From: Cryphonectria parasitica EP155
Lineage: Eukaryota > Ascomycota > Sordariomycetes > Diaporthales > Cryphonectriaceae
Assembly (NCBI RefSeq): GCF_011745365.1
Contig: NW_024468909.1
Location: 5,146,001-5,210,000 of the forward strand
DNA: 64,000 bases
Reading direction: 5' to 3'
In this document: positions 34,131-45,400 of the stretch, one piece after another
Layout: the number at the start of each line of letters is the position of its first letter
How positions within the stretch are numbered: the stretch's first letter is position 1
Notes under the pieces: model-generated
Database searches by the model: none
The model's input: only the letters and a program-made list of their open reading frames with translations
Told to the model about the DNA's origin: nothing
Position numbers and translations under genes: made by a program

Positions 34131-35511
34131 TGTCGAAAACCGTGATTAGACTCGAGAAATTACGTTAAGTATTCTGTTGGTTGGGGTCCCACGGATCGTC
34201 GATCATGTTATTATATCTTGGGACACACTTCTTGCTTTTTCTTTCTGTTCTTTTTCCCGCCCGGAGCCGAGGATGGTTTTTCCTTTTTTTTTTTTTTTTT
34301 TTTTCAACACATTGCACGCAAACCTTATCCAAGAGCCCCTGAGCAGATCTTTCATTTCTTTGCGTATTCGGTCATGGGGAGGCCGGCCGAGACAAGGAAG
34401 TCATTCCTGGCAGGAATCCGAACCGAACTTGAATGCCTTTGAGGCCACCTGAATTCCTGATTGACAACAGTTCACCCTGCCGTTAGGAGCCATTCCTTGC
34501 ACAGCATGATGGGATGATACATCTGTCATCAAATCGAGTGTATGGCTCGCAGGACGGCCTGAGAGCGAAATGGCCAGGTCAAGTCTTGGTCACAATACAC
34601 CCATAGATAAGTACATAGAGAAGTCTGGCGTCATCTCAGCTGAGGACAAGCCACAGACATACTTCCACGAATCGCTCGCACGAAAATCGGTATGTGTGGG
34701 CCACCACCATGATAGATACTACAGTAAACTTTCGTTGGGTGTTCCACTTCTTTAGCCATGTCATGTTACATGCGTTAGGGAGATCCCTAGCACAGGAAGG
34801 CAATGGGCCAGCGACCACTGCCAGGCGCAGTACGAATTAATCATAACATATCGAGACAGCCAGTCCACTCCAGCCTCTTCACACAACATCAGTTCCTTAA
34901 TGCCTTTAACTTATTGTGAACCTCTCTGTTATTGAGCGTCGAGCCGAAGGTGAAAACTCATAATGCAACCCTTCTCCTGACGACGGCAATTTTATTTGGG
35001 AAAAGGCCCGAAGGATTCAACCCTTGGCAAGTGACGGCGAGTCGCGAGCCCCGCCAACTCATGCAATGCACCCAACAGGTGTGCCTACTAATGTTGTTAT
35101 ACGGGAGCTACACCACAATCAGAACGCGAGGAAAAGTCATTGGCCCGGTGCCAGGTGCCTTGTATAATCCACTCCTCTCCCCGTGTTCCCCGGACCAGGG
35201 ACCTTGTCATATTGAATGCTTAGGAAATGGTGCAGATCTTGCTTTCTCTTCGTCTTTACTACTATTAATATTTTACGTACAATCACTACCAAGCCGGGGC
35301 CGAACGAGAGCCGGGAGGGTGTTCGAGGGCTCATTCTAGATATACAAAAGTATAAAACAAAGTGCTGATCTGCAAATGCCACCATGCACCGGTGAGTCGA
35401 CCTTGCAGACCTGATTCGGTTCCTTTTTTTCAGCTGCATCCCATATATTACAGCAGCCCTTGAGACAAGCCACGAAACTCGCCCATCACGCCGCGCACGA
35501 ACATAATTAAT
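34131..35511. other. Divergent intergenic region
   Basis: Shared upstream region of the PTH11-like gene (-) and the FAD oxidoreductase (+). It has a T homopolymer at about 34285-34304 and no coding signal. Confidence 0.5.
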
Positions 35512-37693
35512 ATGATGTTGATCCAGGGTCTCTCCTTAGTTCTTCTGTTCCTGGGAGGGCAGGCGGCCGCAGCCTCCAGTGCAGGCCTGTTTACTCGTGT
35601 CGTGTCCAACTTGACTGCGGTGCAGACGGGCTCGGTCCCTTGTAACGCTCTCGTCGCTGCCGGGCTCGGCGGGCGCCTCTTGTATCCCACGGACTCTCTG
35701 TACAATGAGCGTATTTCAAGCTACTGGTCTGTCTCGGCACAGCTCCGGCCTTGGTGCATCTTTCAGCCTGACTCTGGGTGAGTGACTGTACATGGAACTA
35801 TACTATACAGCTCAGAGGAGCCTGAGGAAGAAGGAGGAGGCCTGAGTCGGGGCAAATTACATGTACCACATTTGTACTGACCACATACAGTAAGAAAATG
35901 TAACCCCAGGTTCTGGTCCTTGCCTTTGCTTCTGACTCAATGAGGGAGGTTGCTTTTGAAACTGCCGGGAACTTCCCCCCCCCCCCTTTCCTGCTCACCC
36001 GGTACCAGGACTAGAACATGTTAACCTGAGGGAACTTTGTAATCATTTAGCTTCTGAGATATCGACGGCCCTCACAGCCCTCAACAGCGCTGGCGATGGC
36101 GCAGGGGACTGGCACATTGCTGTGCGAGGAGGCGGGCACAGTAGCTGGCCTGGCATCAACAACGTCGATAATGGCGTGACGATCGATCTCGGCAACTTCA
36201 ACACGTCCTGGTACAACGCGACGACGGGATTAGCCTCTGTAGTCCCAGGTGAGAAATGGGTTGATGTGGCTGCTGATCTTATAAAGGACGATGTAATTGT
36301 CTATGGAGGCCGTGATGGTGGCGTTGGGGTCGGTGGTTTTCTGCTAGGAGGGTTAGTGAATATGTCTCGGAAGCCTCTTCCTCTTCCCTCTCCTCCACCC
36401 CCGGTCCTCAGCAGTTCTTATCTAGGGACTACTACCAGACATCGACACATAGCCCCCTGTTCTTCTCCTTTCCCTATCCTTTCTGCGAACCCAACCTGAG
36501 ACCGATCAGTCCTATTTTCATCTTCATCATGCGTCAGCTTGTATCGCGCCCCCGCTTCACGAAACAATGACGACCCTCCTCCACTTACACGCAAACACAG
36601 TGGTAACAACTACAACGCCCAGCGCTATGGGTTCGGCTGCGACAATGTCGTCAACTACGAGCTGGTCCTGGCCAACGGCAGCATCATCGATGTGAACAAC
36701 CAGACGCACCCAGACCTGTTTAAGGCCCTCAAGGGCGGGTCCGCCAACTTCGGCATTGTCACGCGCTACGACATGAACGCCTTTCCCGCGCAGGAGATCT
36801 GGGGCGGATCCATCATCTCGACCAAGGAGACGTCCGAAGCCGTCGTCGCCGCCACGGTCAACTACGCCCACCTGCCCCAGTCGGTCGCCATCGACGACTC
36901 GGCTATCATCATCTACGAGCATAACGCCACCCTGGCGCCCACCGAGGACTGGATCATCATCTCGGCACTGACCAACGTGCAGGGCAACGCCAACTCGAGC
37001 GCCTTCACCGAGTTCCGCGCTCTCAACGCCACGACCACCTCGTATGCGCTATACAATTATGTGGACTACCTGGAGGCTGGCGAGAACGCGGGCGACCTGC
37101 GGTAAGGACAATCATTCAGCTTCAGCTCCGTATACATTAGTACCGCCCAGGGCCACTAGTTCACTAACAAGTATTTCGTTCTCCTCATTCGCCGCCGCCT
37201 CAGCGTCACATGGTTCACCCAGACCTTCAAGGCCGACGAGCGCGTGCTCACCAAGGCCGTCGAGCTGTACAACGAGTACGTCACCGTCCTGCAGGACCAC
37301 ATGCCGGCCGACGCCTTCATGGCAAGGATGATCTGGCAGTCGATGCCGACCTGGGCGGCCTACGCCAACAGCGACAACGTCCTCGGCCTCAACGAGAAGC
37401 TGACCGACACTTCCATCCTCTGGATGATCCACTGCCTCGTCGACACCGTCGAGCAGGAGGCCATCGCAAACCAGTACCTGGCTGTCATGTCCGCCGAGCT
37501 GAGCGCCTTCGCCGCCTCGCTGGATGCCCACATCGACTGGACGTACCTGAACTATGCAGGGCCGGCCCAGAACCCCTTGGGTGGCTACGGGCAGGACAAT
37601 GTCGATTTGATTAGGAGCGTGGCGGCGGCCTATGACCCCGAGGGGTTCTTCCAGAAGCGCGTTCCCGGCGGATTCAAGATCTCTAGAGTTTAA
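35512..37693 (+). CDS. Secreted FAD-linked oxidoreductase (BBE-like)
   Basis: Four exons: 35512-35777, then 36031 or 36051 to 36351, 36601-37101 and 37204-37693; about 520 residues. A signal peptide (MMLIQGLSLVLLFLGGQAAA) is followed by the FAD-binding PCMH domain: RISSYWSVSAQLRPWCIFQP, then WHIAVRGGGHSSWPGINN, whose His is the usual covalent FAD attachment site. The second FAD segment follows (GVGVGGFLLGG | GNNYNAQRYGFGCDNVVNYE). The C-terminal berberine-bridge part ends WTYLNYAGPAQNPLGGYGQ, DPEGFFQKRVPGGF. The second, cysteinyl flavin link of true BBEs is not evident. Many N-glycosylation sequons agree with secretion. The natural TAG acceptor at 36050 breaks frame by one base; only a weaker acceptor at 36030 restores it. 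Substrate unknown. Confidence 0.85.
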
Positions 37694-38221
37694 TCGGTGA
37701 GACCATGGCGGTGCTGCTCAAGAGTCGGTCTATACACTAGTTGAGATTAATGTAATGGCCCTCTCCTATTGTTTACCACCTGGATGCGTCGTTGAAAACA
37801 TCTGCAAGCCATACACTGTCATAAGATACTGAGTCTTCGTAAACAACTAATTTATTGAAAGCCGTAGATGTTCCTTACACTATAGATTGTAGTATGTGCA
37901 AGGAGAAAACTGTCTCGGATACTTACTGTGTTGAGCAAGCGAGCATGTTTTTTGAGGAATCTGCTCCATTTTTAAGGGCTACTAACCCAGAACCAATCTC
38001 CAATGTAGCTTAGACCGAGTTTCGACTCAAGCGCATTGTCCAGCATCAATGCATGGACAGAGAATAACCTGTCTGCATGTTGTTTTCCGTAAATTCGTCA
38101 TGCCCAGTCTTCCATATCGAGAGAAGTCATCCGATCATCCTCGACTGAGTCTCGTGGCCTATACGGCCATACATACACCTCTTAACGCCCACTATCTTTC
38201 TCTCTCCTTCCATCTTTTTTA
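37694..38221. other. Intergenic, convergent 3' ends
   Basis: Terminator region between the oxidoreductase (+) and the EF-hand gene (-). No further features. Confidence 0.5.
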
Positions 38222-39122
38222 TCACCTCCAAACCCCCGCCCTCTTCATCACATTCTCAAAGTCCCCCTTCCGCACGCCTTTCCCCACGCCCGACCCCCCA
38301 TTCGCCTCAAGTATCATATCCCGAAGCAAATCATCGTCCGCCGTCTCCTCCTTCAGCAGCACCGCGACCCGCCGCAGGTGCGCCAGTGTGATGGCAGTGC
38401 TCAGCGGCGCCCCGTCCTCGTCGGTGCCCGTGAACAGACCAAAGGCCTCGTCGACCTCGCGGGCGTGCGCGCCGGCACCGTGGTCGCGCGCGTGGAACTT
38501 GAGGGCGCAGATCGCCACGAAGGAGGGGTAGTTGGCGTATCCTTCGTCGTCCGGGTCGAGGATCGAGGTGAACTCGGCGAGCTCGTGCTTGTCTTTGGGC
38601 GGGATGTCGAGGGCTCTAATCCGGTTGGGAAAAAACACGGAAAGTCCCGTTTGTCAGCTACCCTTGTATGATCTTTCATTGATGCCTGTAGAGGAAGTTT
38701 CGCGAGCAAGAGAACCGGACTGTTCAAGGGGCCAAAGGCGGAGGAGGAGGAATAGAAGAACGTACATCATGGCCCTCCTCACATCACCAATAGGTATGAG
38801 ACCTTCTTTCTCGCCCTGGCTCGGTTCTGAGAACAGCGCAAAGGCTTCCTTGATCTCAGCCTCCTCTTGCGCAGTGATGTCGTGCTCCTTGGCGAGCCTG
38901 GACTGGCGCGCACCACCTCCTTTTGCGCCCGATGTTGATGATGATGCGCCCGCCTCGGCTGCTCCCCCGGCCCTGCGTCGTGGTGGCTGTCGCATATGTC
39001 AGACGAGACGAAGAAGAGGGGGGCAGCAGGCAGCCATGGTCCACAAAAAATGGATTGACGAGGAGGGTGAGTAGTGGAGAGATTGGAAGTGCTTCTATGT
39101 GAGTTCTGCGCAGACTTACCAT
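38222..39122 (-). CDS. Calmodulin/centrin-like EF-hand protein, degenerate loops
   Basis: Three exons: 39122-39120 (only the ATG), 38986-38766 and 38615-38222, giving 205 residues. The protein begins MPPRRRAGG with an Ala/Gly/Ser-rich head, then DITAQEEAEIKEAFALF, the typical first EF-hand helix. The following loops are poor calcium binders: the first has an insertion (SEPSQGEKEG), the second reads DPDDEGYANYPSF and lacks the final Glu, the third has TGTDEDGAPLS. The order of helices (DVRRAMIALDIPPKDKHELAE, VDEAFGLF, LLRDMILEANGG) matches the calmodulin/centrin fold. It may be a structural light chain rather than a calcium sensor. The ATG-only first exon is inferred from ATG followed by GTAAGT and an in-frame join; the ATG at 38995 inside the intron would give a nearly identical protein. 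Confidence 0.75.
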
Positions 39123-40035
39123 CGTGAGACCGCGCCCTCAAAGTCGCGGGGTTGCGGGTTGTCGTTGTAAATCGGTGATGTCAAAGGGTGGAGGCCCTCT
39201 GGATAGGCTTGGGCGATGGGGTATTGGGTGGGTTGGCTTACAGTGGGCTGCCCCCCTGTAATTTAGTGCTGCTTGCAGAGACTGTTGCCGGGTCGGCAGA
39301 TTTACCTACCACTACCACGACTTTCCATCTCGCCTAAAATCTCTGCACGCAACAAAAAGTCTGCACTTCTTCTTTCCTTACTCACACTTTCACCACCCAT
39401 CAACATCAACATGAACACTGCGAACTACGCAACCGGTGTCTACCAAGTGTGGCCAGTGTGGCGGTTTCTTCTTGATGGACCACGCATGTGCCAGCAATTA
39501 AATTATTGCTGACCTGTCTCTTCAGGCATGCGACCAAGGTAAGAAAAAGGACGTCCGTCAATTATCACGTCACGACGGCGCTTGGGAGGGGACATCTCTG
39601 GGACGGATGGGATGTACGTGATGATACAGACAACAAGTACCTCGAAAAAAAAGCTTCAAAATATGCTAGAGCTTGCCGTTTCCGTATATAATACACCAGG
39701 ACGGACAAGTGTGGACAGTGAAGCAAGAGCAAAAACCCAAGCATCTAGCTTTCCATCACTCGGTCGATGTTGCCTGACCCTCATCCCAGAGGCTGGTGAC
39801 TGCTCTTGACATGGAGACATCATCACATCACATCTATTTGCTATTGTCATCTTTTCAAGTAGCAGCAACAAGATTTACATTCTCGTTCATTCATTTTGAA
39901 AACGCGCTCGCTCTGTGAAGTCCACAGCAGGGCCTGTGATGCCTTTTCTCATAACCTGGACTCATTCGGCTCTCTGCCACGACTTAGCCGTGACTGGCTT
40001 GGCTGCACAGCTGACCTCCTTGGTCTCGGTTGTAC
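39123..40035. other. Intergenic with a leader-like plus-strand segment
   Basis: From about 39330 to 39410 the plus strand looks like a fungal 5' leader (CT-rich, ending CATCAACATCAACATGAAC), but the open frame from the ATG at 39411 is only 33 codons. No splice extension is convincing. Otherwise no features. Confidence 0.4.
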
Positions 40036-41278
40036 TCACTTGAAGTTGTTCTTCATCTCTCGCAGCGCGTGCATAACATCCACCGGGTCAGTCTTGCCGG
40101 TGGCCTTCTGCATGTCCGGATCCTAATGGGTCGAAAAATTAGCCGTCGTCGTAGCGACAAAGTCATGAGGGTCAAAAAAGAAGGCTAATCACTTACACTT
40201 GTTCTCATGAACGGGTTGTGTTGCTGTTGGGAAACCTTGGTCAGCCATCACATATACACATGCACACAGACTTTCCCCACCTGAGGACACAACCATCTTC
40301 ACATACCTTCTCATCCCCAATAGTAAACTTGCCCTGCGTCTCCTGGTTCTCATCTGAGAACTTCTGCAACTTCTTCAGCGCCTCGTTCTGCAGCACCGAC
40401 GCCGCAAATTTGACATTGCTCTTGGTGTACTCATGCCCAGGAAAGACCTTGGTATCGTCCGGCAGGCTCGCGAGCGTCTTGTTCAGCGCCGTGTTCATCT
40501 CCTCGGCGTTGCCCTCAAAGAATTTGCCGCACCCGGCGTGGAATAGCGTGTCGCCCGTGAAGACAACCTTGTCCCCGCCGTCCTCCATGAACCAGCAAAT
40601 GCTGTCCTGCGTGTGGCACGGCGTGTACAGACTCTTGACGGCGATGCTCCCGATCTGGAAGCCTGCGCCATTTGCGGGTGTCTGGGTGACGCCCTCGGCA
40701 TCCTTGCCGGCAATGATGGGCAGGTCGGGGAGGTTGAGCTCGGCTTTCTGGACAGGAGGCGGAGGAGAAGACCAATTAGACTTCGACTTCAAGAGTTTAT
40801 GGACAGGCTTCATATCTGACTCACGAGCTTCTGGTTTCCGCCCGCATGGTCCCAGTGGCTACAGAGCATGTCAATCAATGAGTTTTCTTGTGAGAAAAGG
40901 GGGGTTTGCTCACTGGTGAGTATTCACAATCGCTGTCAGGTTGATCTTGCCGCTCTCGATAGCCGCTTTCAAAACCGGAGCGACCCTATTCCAAGGAGCA
41001 TCAGTTAGCCAGCCAGCCAGCAGTGTGCCATAGTCGGCTTCCCCCCTTCCATGTTAATCACTCACTCAGGAGGGTTGGCAGGGTCGATAATGACTGCATC
41101 TTTGCTCTTGTCGTCCGAGACAAGGTAGGCGTAGTTGTTGCTACTGCCCACCCCTACACAAGGCAACATCAACGATTAGTGAATTGATAAACGAATGTCA
41201 AAATAGGCAGACCGAGCTCATCGTCCCGGACTCTCCCCTCCCAGCAGACATACACATAGGAATCGACTGGATATGCAT
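40036..41278 (-). CDS. GLO2: Glyoxalase II (hydroxyacylglutathione hydrolase)
   Basis: Seven exons: 41278-41254, 41153-41066, 40985-40914, 40858-40825, 40747-40307, 40223-40197 and 40122-40036; together 257 residues, the usual length. All metal ligands are present: His61, His63, Asp65 and His66 in THHHWDHAGGN, His118 in TPCHTQDS, Asp139 in FTGDTLF and His178 in FPGHEYT. The enzyme hydrolyses S-lactoylglutathione to lactate and glutathione, the second step of methylglyoxal detoxification. The C-terminal substrate-binding part ends QHNPFMRTS | DPDMQKATGK and KTDPVDVMHALREMKNNFK. No N-terminal targeting sequence is seen, so the product is probably cytosolic. Confidence 0.95.
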
Positions 41279-41896
41279 GGTGGCGCATGAGATGGCAAGC
41301 TGTAAGCAATGTCGTTAGTTAAATCAAAGATCTCAGAAGCACTCATTGAGAGGGCTGGGGGAGGGGGTAAGTTTGAGGTTGCTCTCTCCCCCTCTCTCTT
41401 ACCACTGAGTTCAGAGTACCGAGTTTGTTCCGCAGAAAAGGCCTACGTAGAATGGTTGCTGAATGCATGAGGAGAAGCGTTCAGAATGCTTCGCTACCAC
41501 GGTGCAGGACACCTCCTCTTTTTTTGGGATCAAGAATTCCTGGTGAGGACGTTCTCTTGTTGATGAATAATCCGAATCACGATGACGTTATTGGACAAGA
41601 CGCAGTGGGGGGGGGGGGGGGGGAAGGTGCACCGGCAGCTTCGGGAACCTGCAACCCAGTGCGTCTCCAAAACGAACATTCAGAATCGTCACTTAAAGAA
41701 ATGATTTCACAACAGACACAAAATTTGAGGGCGAAATGTACGAGGTTGACTTCCGAGATCCACTGGTGTAGGGTATTTATTATTGAGGTAGAGACACTCC
41801 AAGGCAAGATCATATCAGAGGATCATATTCCAGTAACGAGATCATCGTTGAAGAGGGGTATCATATATCAGAGCAAAATCTGACGACAGAAACTAT
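41279..41896. other. Intergenic, GLO2 promoter side
   Basis: Upstream of GLO2 and downstream of LAS1. A long G homopolymer lies at about 41607-41622. No coding signal. Confidence 0.5.
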
Positions 41897-43243
41897 TCAC
41901 AAGACGCCGATGGGTTTTGGTGACCATGGCCCCTCCCACCGGAACCAACCGCCTCTCTTCGTTGCCCTATCGTCGCCACCATGCTTCTTGTCGCTGTCCT
42001 CTTTCTTCCGTTTGCCAGTGATGACCATACCCGGCCCTGCCCCCACCCCTTCTCTTCTCTGGACCTCATCTCGCGCGCGATACAGCTCTCCCCTGAGCTC
42101 CTCCTCGTTCCCCTCCTGCTGTTGACCCGACGGCTCCTCTTCCACCGCAGCCCTCTCAACCGACAGCCCTCCTCGCACCACCCGAGCCAACTTCACGGAC
42201 CGCAGCAGCATACCCGTATCCCTGATCGACCCTCCAATGTCCGCCAGCACCCTCAGCACAAGGACCTCATCCCACCTGCCCAGCTGCCTCATCAGTCCTT
42301 CCCTCCCAGCCTCCTCGCCGATCTCGCCCTCCTGCCGCTGCAGAAACCCCAGCAGCGCAGTGCGACACATCCTCTCCTGGATGGCCTCGGACGTCGCGAC
42401 CGTCTTGCCCTTGGCAGCAACCGAGGCTTCGTCACGTAGAGCCGCTGCCCCGCTCCTGATGATGGCAGTGGCCCTCGTAGAATTTCTGGCAGTCGTGGCA
42501 GTAGTAGTAGGGCCGTCTCTAGAGGTGATAGCCTCCTTCTCCTCTTCCTCTTCCTCATCCTCCTCCGCCTCCCCTTCTGGCAGGTTCTTCCAGTAGTACT
42601 CCCAAATCCACACCAGCGCCCTCCTCGCCGCGGGACGCAGCTGGCCCAGCGAGGGCATCGGCTCGTGTGTTCCCTGGTGGCGGAGCTCGACAAAGCTGGC
42701 CGGCAGGCCGAGGGTCTTGGCCACGCCGTACATGCTTAGCTTGCGCGCCTTGTCCTGGTGACTGTCCAGCAGGCCAGTGACGAACCTAAAATTTCCCTCC
42801 CCAATGGTCAGCCGACACAAATGCGAGGATGTAGGTAGCGGAAGGTGTAAACTGAAACTCGAAAGAAAGAAAAAAAGGAAAGGCTTGTACCGTGTGAACC
42901 CAACAACATAACCAGCCGTAACCCCTGCCCCAGACACGGCGTCATGCCCGCCGCGCTCGTCAAAGACAATAGCCGACATCAGGAGGGCAGTCGACTCCAC
43001 GACGTGCGGGCACCCGCCGCGGTGCACCCACATGAAGACGCGCGCGATGGCGCTCTCGATGGCGCGCAGCTCCTCTGGGCCGGACCACCATGGCGATCGA
43101 GGCGGCAACGGCGGTGTTGTCGTCGTCGTCGTTGTTGTTGCTGCCGCCGTTTGCGTGGTGAAGGAGGGGTGCGGGTACAGCTGTGAGCGCACCCGGAGGA
43201 GCTCGGCGCGGTTGCGCCATGGGGTGAAGACAAACTGGACCAT
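41897..43243 (-). CDS. LAS1: LAS1 pre-rRNA ITS2 endonuclease
   Basis: Two exons, 43243-42891 and 42785-41897, encode 413 residues. The start is typical: [20 protein letters not shown]. The HEPN domain follows with [20 protein letters not shown], then across the 105-base intron [20 protein letters not shown], and the catalytic motif Arg153-His154-x3-His158 in [19 protein letters not shown]1 cleaves ITS2 at the C2 site in complex with the GRC3 kinase during 60S subunit maturation in the nucleolus. An acidic Glu-rich segment (about 42520-42570) and a Lys/Arg-rich C-terminus ([15 protein letters not shown]) follow. The C-terminal peptide [16 protein letters not shown] resembles the GRC3-activating tail. 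Confidence 0.93.
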   Translation of the reverse strand: MVQFVFTPWRNRAELLRVRSQLYPHPSFTTQTAAATTTTTTTTPPLPPRSPWWSGPEELRAIESAIARVFMWVHRGGCPHVVESTALLMSAIVFDERGGHDAVSGAGVTAGYVVGFTRYKPFLFFFLSSFSLHLPLPTSSHLCRLTIGEGNFRFVTGLLDSHQDKARKLSMYGVAKTLGLPASFVELRHQGTHEPMPSLGQLRPAARRALVWIWEYYWKNLPEGEAEEDEEEEEEKEAITSRDGPTTTATTARNSTRATAIIRSGAAALRDEASVAAKGKTVATSEAIQERMCRTALLGFLQRQEGEIGEEAGREGLMRQLGRWDEVLVLRVLADIGGSIRDTGMLLRSVKLARVVRGGLSVERAAVEEEPSGQQQEGNEEELRGELYRARDEVQRREGVGAGPGMVITGKRKKEDSDKKHGGDDRATKRGGWFRWEGPWSPKPIGVL

Positions 43244-44107
43244 CCTTTTCCGCCCGTCAAAGACTGGCTACTCATCCGGCGTGGATTCGAAGCCTGTGGT
43301 CGTCAGTGAATGAGATGGTTCCCCGTCTTCCCTCGAGCTCAGCTGCTGCCAGAGAAGACGCACGAGCCCATTCCCTCCTCCTCACCCCACAGGGTTGTCA
43401 GGGTCCAAATAGCTATCAGGCGGGGAAAATAAAGTCTACCTTACATCAAAGTTGACTCTTCTCCCTACTGTTACTGTCCGTTTGGGTTGTGTTGTGCTCA
43501 TTTGTACAAGTTGGGATGAGAGTGGTCGAAAATGGCAGACATCGGCCGGATTAGGCTTAAAATTTTGTGTAGGCTGTCGATACCTACCACCCGTCACGCT
43601 ACTACTACTATGTGGTGGCTCTCACCTTTCCCCCCTCAGGAATCTTTTTTCCTCAAGATTTATGAGTAGTAAATAGTCGATTGTTCTTTTATTTTTCAAT
43701 ATATGGCGACTTTCGATCATATCTCTTGCTCACGCCGTCATCATCTGTAACTCTGGCAGTTTATCTATTTATTTTTGGTGAAAAAGAATGCAACGAGACC
43801 CACTGTGATCTCCCGCTGCACTTCAGAAACGGCCATTTCAAGCTGTGCCATTCAGACAGGTACTCACAGCTTCAGTGATGCGGCGGTCCCTGGCGATAGA
43901 CCGTCTACTCAACCAGGCATTTATGCAGTATTTACTCATCCTTCGATTCATTTATTCCTTTCATCGGCCACAGGAGGGCCACTGCTACCGTGCCATTGTG
44001 TCCCTCTCAGCGGCTGTCTCGTCTGGCACCTGCTTGACTAACAACCTCTACAAGGCCCGCCGTCTAGCTTGTCCAAATCCCTAGAAACCTTCAAACTCAC
44101 CTGTCGT
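43244..44107. other. Intergenic, LAS1 promoter side
   Basis: Upstream of LAS1. No coding or repeat signal identified. Confidence 0.45.
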
Positions 44108-45400
44108 CTACGAGCGTGGGTATGGGCGTTTCGCCTCTGCCCAGTCCAGTACTGAACCTTGACTGTATGCTGCAGCACGCCATAGCACGAGCTCTCTATC
44201 CACGTACTGCGTCGTCTCCGAGACAATGCTCATCCACCCCAGTTCATACCTAGGAGATGTAGCTCTTCCTCCTCGGATGAGTCAAATATGGGCTCCTGGG
44301 CTCGTCTTCAAGATCTGCAGTCCCTAAACACCTCTGGTCGGACAACGAGGCAGCGGCAACAGCCCATGCCACCTCCTTGCAGGTCACGGGCTCAGACACA
44401 ATTGGCCTGCAGTGCCTCGGCCGGGAAACTCGACTCAACCAGTGTGCCACGGACTTCTATCGCTTCGAGGATGTACGCTTCTGCTTGAGACGGGGCGTAG
44501 AGTTGCATGTCGGGTAGGGCGAACTACGTGTGGAAGGTCAGGACAAACATGACACCTTCTGCTGCTGCAGCACATGGAAGGCCCATGAGCTCTTTGTCCA
44601 CGTCCCACGACCTAGCCGCCCTCTCCAGTACTCGCTGCTATTCGCTTGGGCACCAGCAACAACGCCTCGATCGACAACCAGCTGACCTTGTATACTCGGG
44701 GTGCGAAGGGAAGGGGGGGGGGGCCTCCGCCGCGCGATAGAAAGCTCTGGGTCGTTTAATGCCGGCCTTTCATGTAGACCATCTTCTCGACTGTCAGTCT
44801 TGACGGAGTACAATTCGGGGGTGACCCGATACACACCACCAACGCCCGGGTAACGGGGTGCCGAGACAAGCCCGTCACAAGCCCTCCCCTGAGAGGGAGG
44901 AAGATCTTGTCCATAACGGTGAAGCTCGCCGGCGCTGGCCTCGGGGCGTTCAGCTCCTTTCCCTGGCGGGGCTGCGTGATATAAATGGCGGTGACGACAC
45001 GCCTTATTTCTCGAAGCGGACGCTGGATTGATGAAGACCTTGACATGGAAGGTGTTTTCAGGGTCTAGGGTCAAGGAGCAGGTGGGTGATGACAAGCTCC
45101 TTCGTCGGCCGGCGGCAGCGGCATCGCGGAATACGCAAATCGTACTTGGCAGGGGGGAGGGGGGACTTCTTGTTCGGCGGAGTCGAGGAGGGCCCTGCAA
45201 GCTGTTATTTGAGTGGTCGTAAGGTTGGCGGGGTTCAAGTCCACACTTTCTTCTGGGCAAGGTCTGCACGACAGACGAAGAGTGGGGCGAGGGAGAATGG
45301 GGTGGGCGAAATAGCAGAAGAGAGGGGAAGGAGGATGAGCGAGGAAGAGGGGCGCAGCAGCCACTATCTACAACTACTACAATGGTAGCGACCGTCCAGT
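44108..45400 (-). pseudogene. Apparent decayed coding locus, family unknown
   Basis: Several minus-strand segments read like protein but do not join in one frame. In order: DLNPANLTTTQITACRALLD (about 45215), PENTFHVKVFINPAS (about 45067-45023), REIRRVVTAIYITQPRQGKE and DKIFLPLRGGLVTGLSRHP (45012-44840). Then a single frame at 44637-44392 broken only by one TAG (44524-44526): ARSWDVDKELMGLPC, then MQLYAPSQAEAYILEAIEVR. The same frame resumes with EPIFDSSEEEELHLLGMNW (about 44290). SETTQYVDRELVLWRAAAYS follows (about 44220). A 325-codon open frame covering 44538-45515 mixes these and is probably not the true product. I recognise no family. Undetected introns instead of mutations remain possible. 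Confidence 0.4.

Noticed and set aside
39411..39512. 33-codon open frame after a leader-like sequence
   Set aside because: The leader looks good, but the peptide is too short and unfamiliar, and no second exon could be supported.
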